DNA from: Hondaea fermentalgiana
Taxonomy: Eukaryota; Sar; Bigyra; Thraustochytrida; Thraustochytriidae
Length of the DNA stretch: 34,132 bases
Direction: 5' to 3'
Assembly (NCBI GenBank): GCA_014084085.1
Contig: NPFB01000123.1
Coordinates: 2,299 to 36,430 of the forward strand
Shown: positions 1 through 8,137 of the stretch, piece by piece
Position numbering within the stretch: position 1 is the first letter of the stretch
Layout of the letters: each line of letters opens with the position of its first letter
Made by a program: the position numbers and the translations under genes
Notes under the pieces: model-generated
The model's input: only the letters and a program-made list of their open reading frames with translations
The model's database searches: none
What the model was told of the DNA's origin: nothing

Positions 1-385
1 CCAAGACTGCGCTCATTGAACCGATTGCAATTTCATGGCAAGTACGAAGCACCACAGAAATCCAGGTTAGTCTTTCTTCGTCTTTCGCGAAACCTTTTGA
101 CCGTTCTCACCACATACTTCAAGTTCTGCAGCGATTTGTGCTCGGCAAGCGCGCATGCCACGGCCTCAGCACCCCTATCGCCAATGCCGTTCTTGGAAAG
201 ACTGAGAGGGTAAAAATGATTAGGTATCGCTGCGTAAGTCTTGTTTGTTCATGCAACAGGAAAGCTGTCTCTGTTCTTCGTCGTAGCTTTTAGAAACTTA
301 CTTCAAAGAATGGAGCTCTGTGTATTTCGCAAGACCCTCCGCCATCTCCTTGGCGCCATGCGAACCAATGCCATCACCGGATCGA
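1..385 (-). CDS. LRR exons continuing past the left edge (partial)
   Basis: Three minus-strand exons are visible: 302-385, 118-201 and the first six bases of another at 6-1. The two complete ones are 84 nt, start with one base and end with two (phase 2), and encode 28-residue LRRs of ribonuclease-inhibitor type. Their cores are GDGIGSHGAKEMAEGL and SKNGIGDRGAEAVACAL. Both have good splice sites: donors GTAAGT (301-296) and GTATGT (117-112), and AG acceptors. They are more divergent than the cassettes at 978-3427, and their introns are shorter (100 and 111 nt), so they look older. They lie downstream of the stop codon at 481-479 of the neighbouring LRR gene. No start-codon exon in the right frame is visible between 386 and 478. 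They may be a 3' extension of that gene, reached by splicing at 515, or part of a separate LRR gene running off the window. Confidence 0.6.
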
Positions 386-478
386 CTGTACTCATCGAAA
401 CAAAAATATGGGAGTCAATAGGAAGCACCGATGTCGACGGTGGTGCGAACGTAGGATTTCGCAAAACGTTAATTAATC

Positions 479-3400
479 TCAGTCCAGCGTATGCGAAAAT
501 CTCAACTCAACGTACTCCAATTCTTTCGCAGCCTCAAATTCGGCATGCCGCTTGGCAGCAAGCTTTGCGCGCTCTTCAGCATGCTTTGCATGCTCTTCAG
601 CATGCTTTGCATGCTCTTCAGCATGCTTTGCGTGCCTTTCAAGATTGTACTTTCTGCGAAGCCTCTCGTCTCTAACGTGTAAAAAAGAATGAAGAGTGGC
701 ATGAACAAGAAAATCGGAAAAAGCGTGATTCAACATTAGTATTCTGACCTGCTCTTTCATCTGGCTTCCGTACATACCTGTTGTTTAGCAGTGCGTCTAT
801 TTCGCCCAACCTGTCTTTGCTGACCTCATTATCGTCAAGACTGCTCTCGATTCAAAATAGTGCCAACGCACACATGAATGGCGACGAACAGGGGAAATGC
901 CATAGTGCATCGAACGCGTTTTTATTAGTTCTTCTCGCTTCCCAGATGCGGTTTGACTTCCCTCACTCCCAACTTACTCAAGATCCTGCAGCAAGGTGTT
1001 CTCCTTGAGCGCATTTTTCAATGCTGTTGCGCCATCCTCGCCAATCTGGTTGCCCTCAAGACTGCGTTGATTTTCAGTTTTTGACGAAGTGAAAAGGTTA
1101 AAGCATGCATGGCAGCATGATCGAAGAAAGACACGAACAATAACAGCATCACGTATCGGGTTGGGTGATTTGTACCATTGCGAGTCGGTTAGTCTTTTTC
1201 CATTGCAAGCTTTTTTTACCTTTCCCGCGTGCAACTTACTAAAGCGACTGCAGCGAGTTGTCCTCATTTAGCGCATTCGCCAGTGCTGTCGCGCCATCAT
1301 GGCCAATTTGGTTGCCCTCAAGACTGCGTTGATTTTAGTTTTTTGACGAAATGAAACGTAAAAGCATTCATGGCAGCATGATCGAAGAAAGAGACGAACA
1401 ACCATAGCATCACGTATCGGGTTGGGTGATTTGTAGCATTGCGAGCTGGTCAGTCGGCTTCGTTCATTGCAAGCTTTCTTTGCTTTTCCCGCGAGTAACT
1501 TACTTGAGCTTTTGCAGCGACGCGTTCACCTTTAGCGCATTCGCCAGCGCTGCCGCGCCATCGTCGCCAATTGCGTTATCCTGAAGACTGCGTTATTTTT
1601 CATTTTTATTTTTGTGAAAACGTAAAAGCATGCATGGCAGCATGATCGAAGGAAGAGACGAACAATCAAAGCATCACGTGTCGGGTTGGGTGATTTGTAC
1701 CGTTGCGAGTCGGTCAGTATTTTTCGTTCTTCGCAAGCTTTCTTTGCTTTTCCCGCGTGCAACTTACTTGAGCTCCTGCAAAGTTGTGTTTTCCTTGAGC
1801 GCATTTGCCAGTGCTGTCGCGCCATCGTCGCCAATTTGGTTGATCCAAAGACTGCGTTAATTTTCATTTTCATTTTTGTGAAAACGTAAAAGCATGCATG
1901 GCAGCGTGTTGGAAGAAAGAGACGAACAATCATAGCATCACGTATCGGGTTGGGTTATTTGTACCGTGCGAGCTGGTCAATAGGCTTCGTTCATTGCAAT
2001 CTTTCTTTGTTTTTCCCGCGAGTAACTTACTCAAGCTCTTGCAGCGACGCGTTCACCTTGAGCGCATCCGCCAGCGCTGTCGCGCCATCGTCGCCAATTG
2101 CGTTCTCCCAAAGACTGCGTTAATTTTCATTTTTATTTTTGTGAAAACGTAAAAGCATGCATGGCAGCATGATCGAAGAAAGAGACGAACAATCATAGCA
2201 TCACGTATTGGGTTGGGTGATTTGTACCGTTGCGAGCTGGTCAGTCGTCTTCGTTCATTGCAAGCTTTCTTTGCCTCAACACCACACTACTTACTGAAGT
2301 ATCTGCAGCGACGCGTTCACCTTGAGCGCATTCGCCAGTGCTGTCGCGCCATCGTCGCCAATTGTGTTCTCCCAAAGACTGCGTTAATTTTCATTTTTAT
2401 TTTTGTGAAATCGGAAAAGCACGCATAGGAGCATGATCGAAGATAGAGAAGAACAATCATAGCATCATGTATCGGGTTGGATGATTTGTAACAATGCGAG
2501 CTTGTCAGCCATCTTCATTCTTCAAGAGCTTCCTTTGCATATCCTCACGCTACTTACCCAAGCTTTTGCAGCGACGCGTTCTCATAGAGCGCATTCGCCA
2601 GTGCTGTCGCGCCATCGTCGCCAATTTGGTTACCGCCAAGGCTGTGTTAATTTTCGTTGTCATTGACAAAGTGAAAACGTAAAAGTATGCATGGGATCAT
2701 GATGGAAGGAAGAGACGAACAATCATAGCAGCACGCATCGGGTTGGGCGATTTGTACCATCGCGAGTCGGTCAGTCTTATTCGTTCATTGCAAGCTTTCT
2801 TTGGTTTCCTCGCATGCAACTTACTAAAGCGACTGCAGCAACTTGCTCTCCTTTAGCGCATTTGCCAGTGCTGTCGCGCCATCGTCGCCAATTTGGTTGC
2901 CCCAAAGACTGCGTTTATTTTCATTTTCATTTTTGTGAAAACGCATACATGGCAGCATGATCGTAGAAAGAGGAGAACAATTATAGCATCATGAACCGGG
3001 TTGGATGATTTGTAACAATGCGAGTTGATCAGTCATCTTCATTCTTCAAAAGCTTTCTTTGCCTCTCCTTACGCTACTTACTCAAAACTTTGTAGCGACG
3101 TGTTCCCTTTGACCGCATTCGCTAGTGCTGTCGCGCCATCACGGCCAATTTTGTTTTTAATAAGACTGCAATTGTGTATTTTTTGACGAAGTGAAAACGT
3201 GAAAGCATGCATGGCAGCATGATCGAAGGAAGAGAAGAACAATCAAAGCATTATGTATCGGGTTGGGTGATTTGTACCATTGCGAGTCGGTCAGTCGTCT
3301 TCGTTCATTGCAAGCTTTCTTTGCCTCTCTTCACGCTACTTACTCGAGCGCCTTCAGCGATTTGTTCTCCTTTAGCGCATTCGCCAGTGCTGTTGCGCCA

Positions 3401-3631
3401 TCGTCACCAACTGCTTTCCACCGAAGACTGCAATTGTGCATTTTATGTGCAATGCGATCGAAGGGTGAGATTGGTAAGACATGACAGCCTTTTGGTCAGC
3501 ATAAACACAACGCATTGCAACGGGGCCTATTGGCAATTCAGAGTTGCTCGTTTGACTTACTTCAGGTTGGTCTCACCTTCTGACATTCGTCGGATTGCAT
3601 CGGCAATCACGTCTTCATAAGAGGTAGACAT
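479..3631 (-). CDS. Leucine-rich-repeat protein with tandem 84-nt LRR exons and C-terminal coiled coil
   Basis: Exon model (minus strand): 3631-3561, 3427-3344, 3165-3082, 2908-2825, 2641-2558, 2378-2295, 2114-2031, 1851-1768, 1587-1504, 1323-1240, 1061-978, 840-778 and 671-479. These total 1167 nt and encode 388 residues with no internal stop. The ATG is at 3631-3629 and the TGA at 481-479. Every junction is phase 2 with GTAAGT or GTATGT donors and AG acceptors. Exon 1 encodes MSTSYEDVIADAIRRMSEG. Ten 84-nt exons follow, each one 28-residue LRR with consensus LxxNxIGDDGATALANALK. A 63-nt exon gives a degenerate capping repeat (LDDNEVSKDRLGEIDALL). The last exon encodes a charged coiled coil with three in-frame HAKHAEE heptads. 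LRRs of this class (ribonuclease inhibitor, NLRC) form protein-binding solenoids. No kinase, NB-ARC, signal peptide or membrane segment is seen, so the ligand and role are unknown. The last exon could instead splice at 516/515 into exons further left. Confidence 0.8.
571..633 (-). repeat. Three-copy 21-bp in-frame minisatellite encoding HAKHAEE heptads
   Basis: Three consecutive 21-nt units (571-591, 592-612, 613-633) differ at a single base. On the minus strand they encode the heptad HAKHAEE three times inside the C-terminal exon of the LRR gene. A repeat length of 21 nt matches one coiled-coil heptad, so copy-number change would lengthen the coil without shifting frame. Confidence 0.85.
978..3427 (-). 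repeat. Tandem array of ten exon-plus-intron LRR units, period about 257-267 bp
   Basis: Ten copies of a unit made of one 84-nt LRR exon plus a similar intron. Exon left edges are at 978, 1240, 1504, 1768, 2031, 2295, 2558, 2825, 3082 and 3344. Introns inside the array are 173-183 nt. They share recognisable blocks: a stretch with GCATGCATGGCAGCATGATC (plus strand) near each acceptor, a central block with TCGGGTTGGGTGATTTGTA, and TTCATTGCAAGCTTTCTTTG near each donor. Homology extends through exon and intron alike, so the unit of duplication was genomic, not retroposed. Flanking introns (133, 137 and 106 nt) do not share these blocks. Confidence 0.9.
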
Positions 3632-4416
3632 TTCGACCTAAAACGTATGAGCCCTTGCCTTACGCGTATTAACGATTTTGTTTATCTGCAGCGATCAGTG
3701 GATAGAAAAGGCAAGCAAGCGTCTGGCCTGCAACTCGCGGGCTCTGCAAGCTCGCAAGCGTGCTTTTCGAGTTCGAGCACGTGTGCTTGTCTTCCAAACG
3801 TAGACTTGCTGCAGCTCACGTGTGTTGGCCTGGGTCCGAGGCTGCAACGCTGCAAGCGAGTGAGCGCCAGATGACGTCCCGGTGGGCGCTCCGGTGAACG
3901 CCCCAGCTCAGCAATCTCTTGCGCGCAATTAGATGGCTTTGTGCGTTTCGGTTTGCTCGATCTGACGCGATCTAATCTTGCTTGTTTTTAACCTCCGAAG
4001 CGGACGGCCAACGGGAAAGCAGAGTAGGAGTGAAGGCGACGCACCGTGGGGGGGGACGAGAGCCTTGAAACCGTCGCAAGAGGTGGGGATGAAAAAAGGT
4101 GGGGAGGGGAGAGGGGCAGACAGCCCTCATCTGAAATTGTCTGATTTCTCGGACTCTGGGCACAGGGTCTAGAGAAACAACCAGGACATTTTGTCCGTTG
4201 ATCATGACAAAATCTGTGTCATCTGAGTGTGAGTAATCTGCAGCTGATGTCAGTGATTTCAAGTCAAACGTAAGGTAGGTCATCGGAGACTCAATGTTTG
4301 TAAATGTGCCGCCGGAGGTCCGTTCTTGCTCGAGATTTGCTCGATCTGTCATCTCTTTTGAAAGAGATGTATTATTTGCAGCCTTTAATTTTTTACAATG
4401 AGCAGTGAGACCGCGA
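3632..4416. other. Intergenic: LRR gene 5' flank and VPS34 3' flank
   Basis: No convincing gene. The half next to 3632 should hold the LRR promoter; I see no clear TATA element. A minus-strand open frame with a true ATG (4352-3972, 126 codons) exists. Its second half is proline-rich translation of a G-rich tract, its ATG sits inside the palindrome at 4350-4369, and it lacks a recognisable domain, so I do not call it. An acceptor-like TTTTAG lies just upstream of the LRR start codon, which leaves room for an unseen 5' exon. Confidence 0.6.
4350..4369 (-). other. Perfect palindrome in the VPS34 3' flank
   Basis: Two 9-bp arms (CATCTCTTT and AAAGAGATG) are separated by 2 nt, and the element starts 47 nt after the VPS34 stop codon. 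It is preceded on the minus strand by AT-rich sequence containing AATAAT. It may be a 3'-UTR stem-loop or part of a 3'-end signal. Similar elements follow the genes ending at 10264 and 13268. Confidence 0.6.
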
Positions 4417-5047
4417 CTAATTTAGAAAGACGTTGGCGTTGTGCATCACATCAGAGATGGTCGTGATGAGTGTGTCTTCAGACTTGTTGATCTTCTCGCG
4501 CAGCCAGACTTCGGCCTTTTCATCCGACATGTCAAGCTCCAAACGATCATGCACCATGCCATAGACGGCGGCATCGTCCTCAAAGACTGAATTCACGTTG
4601 GAGTGTTTCATGAGGTGCAGCAGATTGAGTATGAGGTTCGAATTATTGCGTAGGATTCTGTATGCTTCACAACAATGCGAGACAAAGCGTTCAAAGCCAT
4701 GGCTTCCACGACCACCCATTGTTTCGATCATATCTTTGGTCAGACGAATCGGACCGACCGCCCAACTGCGCGGATCGTTACCCATGATGAAGCCAAAGTC
4801 AATGTGAAAGAGCGCACCCGTGTCTCTGCGCACCATAATGTTATCGAGATGACGATCTCCGACGCCTAGTACATACGTACACATGCAGTACCCAGCGCAT
4901 GACTTGATGAAGTTTGACACCATCTCTTCATAGATTCCTTGCTCGGACCGGGCAGACCGTCCGCTATCCGTCTGAGCACCGCTACTCGTCGTTTGCTGGG
5001 CGCGGGAGCCTTGCGCCGCTGCAGCCCCCGCTTGTGATGCCTCTTGT

Positions 5048-5100
<53 letters not shown>

Positions 5101-7167
5101 TTGTTGTTGTCGATCGTAGGAGTTCTTTGAGTCCTTGTTGCCTCCACTCGAGCCTCCTCCGCCATTTGCGTCAGAAGAGCTCCCCTTGTGAGCGCGACGT
5201 TCGGCGGCAGCGACATGCTTGGCACGCATGTGGAAGAAGCTACTAATTGTGCCATGCGAGCGCTGGATCTGCGTGATCGAAGCGGACTCTTGCACGAACT
5301 CCATCACGCCCTCCTTCTTGCTAAAAGGCAACACGCGGTACAGCGTCAGATGCAGATCAAGGTTGACGTCCTTGAACAACTTGTCCATGACGCCAAGCAA
5401 TTGGAGCACGAGCTGATCCTGACGCAAGTCATCGCCAACCTTGAAAAAGGCCGGGGAACGAACAGGCTGACCGTTCTCGCTCTTGTCACTAAGGAGAAGA
5501 TCAAGCTTGATTGGTTGCGTCTTGCTGCTGAAAACCTTGAGCGAGCACGGATCCAAACCGACAATGAGTTTCTCTGGCCAGAGTGGATGGATTACCGGCG
5601 AATCGAGCGAGCACAGACGATGAAAACGGTGACCTTTTTGCTGCAGGACTTTCTGAAGGAAATTTTGACGTGTGGCCGCGCGTCCACGGCCATCTTCGCC
5701 CAATTCCACGAGCTCTCGGACAAAGGCTTCTTGAGCTTGCAGCTTGGCCGCCAACTGGCGCCCTTCTGCATTTTCCTGTAGTCGATCTTCGAGGTGACGA
5801 CGGACGACCGTAAAGAGCTCATCGCCCTGGTGCTCTTCAGTGTTCAGGTACCACATGAAAAAGGAGACGAGCGTTTGGCTTTGCACGGCCCTACGAATGA
5901 GAAAGCGCGCCAGCAAACCAAGCGGACGGGTCGCTGAACCGTTGGCGCTGCTGGGATGCAGCATAAGCCCTGTTGACGCAGCCGCCGCCTCATTCTCTGC
6001 AGCGGCAGCGTCTTGAATATGGAGATGATCGTAACGTAGCGCCTGAACCAGTTGCAGCAGATACAGTTGCAACTCGGTGTCGCTGGCCTTGTCAAGGATC
6101 CCAATGGCGTGGCCCCGCACTACGGCATTTCGAAAGGGCTGCTCGTCGCCGAGAAGACGCAAGGCGTCGGCAATGTCGATTTGCGCCCACGACTCGAGAA
6201 GCTCTGCAGCCAGCGAGGTCTCTCGCGGGTTCTCCCAATTGACGCTCATCACAAACTTAATCAAAGCTTTGCGGTCGTTCGTAAGCGAATAGCAAAATTT
6301 CCAGAGGAGATCTTGCGATTGCGATTGCGATTGAATGTCGTTCGATTTGAGAACACGCTTAATTTGCTCCTTTTCGTACTTGTTCGGCTTGAGGTCACGG
6401 TCCACAACGCCGCGCACGAGGCTTGGATTGAGCTTGCGATACTTGTCCTCGACAGGATTCATGAGGTATTTCGCTTCGAGGGTGCGCGCGCGGGTCCAGT
6501 TGAGCACCTCCGGATCCTGCACAGGGGCTTCGTCACGTTGCACGGTGCGCTCGGAAAAATTTGTGCGTTCCTCAAAGAGCACTGGTTGTTCAAAGTAGGG
6601 AAACTCGAGAGTGAGCAGCGAGGTACGCTCTGCTTCGCTGTGTGTGAGCGTACGTGTACGTGCTTGTGCCAGCTGATCGAGCCAACGCACCCGGGCGACC
6701 TTGCCGTTGTTGTACTTTTCGCCAATCTGCCAGAGCCGCGAGGTTTCGGTTTGCTCGCCGTTGAGTCGAACCTGAGTACGACCGCGACGTAAGCGTCCGT
6801 GTTCGTCAAAGAGAGAGAGCACGCCCACGCCTAGCTTGCCGAGCCGGGCGCTCCACGCCGTGACGACCACGCAGGCGTCGAGCTGCAGGTCGCAATAGCG
6901 CACCGGCGGTGTGAGCCATTGCGACCACTTTACGCGTCCACGCGTCGCGGTGGCCAGTCGTGTGCTCTGCTGCAGAGCGTGCATCGGGAACCCTCCGCAA
7001 AACACCTGCGCCGTCACAAAGTACTCGTCGTCCTGCTCGCGGCCGCCATCCTGCACGACCCACTCCCGCGCGTCGAGTCTCCGCACCTGCACCGTCACGT
7101 CCACCGTAAGGCTGCAGCTCAGCAGGTACGCGTACTCCAGGCACGGCAGGCTGTTCGGCATGGGCAT
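4417..7167 (-). CDS. VPS34: Phosphatidylinositol 3-kinase, class III (VPS34-like)
   Basis: A single-exon gene of 916 residues that makes PtdIns3P on endosomes and autophagosomes, in complex with VPS15 and Beclin-type partners. Order: C2 domain (about 1-270), helical PIK domain (about 300-500, with LLWKFCYSLTNDRKALIKFV and YLLQLVQALRYDHL), then a PI3/4-kinase domain with FKVGDDLRQDQL, catalytic loop GVGDRHLDNIM and activation segment HIDFGFIMGNDP. The C2 and PIK segments and the absence of a Ras-binding domain identify class III rather than class I, II or PI4K. I take the ATG at 7167-7165, good context AAGATGC, because the family sequence starts right after it (LEYAYLLSCSL). The frame is open to 7326 but has no earlier ATG. 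Oddities: a low-complexity insert of over 100 residues with 22 glutamines between the kinase lobes, and a C-terminus (NVFLN) without the usual YWR-type ending. Confidence 0.93.
5044..5109 (-). repeat. Glutamine-codon repeat (22 CAA/CAG codons) inside VPS34
   Basis: Twenty-two consecutive CAA or CAG codons on the minus strand, interspersed rather than pure, encode an uninterrupted polyglutamine run. The surrounding roughly 100 residues are Gly/Ser/Ala-rich. The insert sits between SSFFHMRAKH and GIYEEMVSNFIKSCAGYC, that is, between the kinase N-lobe side and the catalytic loop. Confidence 0.95.
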
Positions 7168-8137
7168 CTTCGCCCGCCACCCCCCACGCACGTACGCGCG
7201 CACGTACGCGCGGTGCCTCGCGCAACGGGTACGATGGCCCCCAAAAGATTTTGCTTTTGCTTCTTCGATCGTGCTATCATCAAACGGAGGCAGACTGCAG
7301 AAGGCCGAAGCCTTTTTTCCTTCCAACTCGTGTCATGGCATCTGCAAACTCGAGAACTCTCCTCTGTAGGCCGATCATCATCATTCTCATCATCATCATC
7401 ATCATCATCATCGTGGTCGCCGAGGCCAAGGTAGCAAAACACGGTCCACGTAGACGGCCCTTCTGCAACATTGACCCCTTCAAACAAACATCCCGACCAG
7501 CGCCGTGCTGATTTCTACGCTCACCTTTTCCTTCTCTCGCACCACTTGCACTCTCCACGACGTTGCTGAGATCTCCGCCTTTCCTTCAGCAGCGTCCTCT
7601 GCCCGCTGCCCCAGCTCGTTCTCGTCTCGGCCTCGATTTTGCTCTTCGCTCTTTGCTCTTGCTTGCTTGTGCTAGTAGAAAGCCCTTCACACATGTCGAG
7701 CCCGACTGGCCCCAGAACGACTTTGCCCGCGGCAGAGCCCGACCGGATCTGCCAGAGCCTGCGCGAGCGCCGCGAGACCGCGCGCTTGCTCGCTCGCTCG
7801 CTCGCGGACGCGCGGGCGGGCGCGCGCGCGCTCCGGGGTCGGCACGCTGGCGGACCTGCACCGGCGAGGCGCCCGCGCGCGCACGGCGAGCGCAGAGGCG
7901 ACGTGGCCAACGCCGGGGCCGGCTGCGCAGGCAGCCCCGGGCGGCCAGGGGCTCACGTGGGCCGGCCAGCCGTCGGCCTCGCCGCTGGCGCGCGTAGGCA
8001 TCGCGCGAGCTGAAGTGCGTCAGCAATCTCCGCACGGAACGCGGCCCCTGGAGCACCAGCAAATTGGCCAAAACCCGCACCGACCCAGGGCGCTCTCGCT
8101 AGGTCCGAGGATCACTTCACATCTGTGGACGACAAAG
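7168..8137. other. Divergent promoter region between VPS34 and the AI-2E-family gene
   Basis: 970 bp shared by two divergent genes. It holds a trinucleotide ATC-type repeat (7374-7412), a duplicated CGTACGCGCGCA-like tract just upstream of the VPS34 start, and a very GC-rich section (about 7730-8000) with several overlapping open frames that I read as compositional. No ATG-initiated conserved protein and no RNA gene is seen. Confidence 0.6.
7374..7412. repeat. (ATC)n trinucleotide microsatellite
   Basis: About 13 ATC/ATT-type units in the 5' flank of the VPS34 gene, with one interruption near 7384. Confidence 0.9.

Noticed and set aside
978..3427. CRISPR-like appearance of regularly spaced repeats
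   Set aside because: Repeats are 84-nt coding LRR exons with splice sites, and the spacers are homologous introns, not unique sequence.
3972..4352. Minus-strand ATG frame of 126 codons between VPS34 and the LRR gene
   Set aside because: The start codon lies inside the VPS34 3' palindrome, the second half is translation of a G/C-rich tract, and no domain is seen.
7168..7326. N-terminal extension of VPS34
   Set aside because: No ATG in this part of the frame, and the family's C2 domain begins directly after the ATG at 7167.
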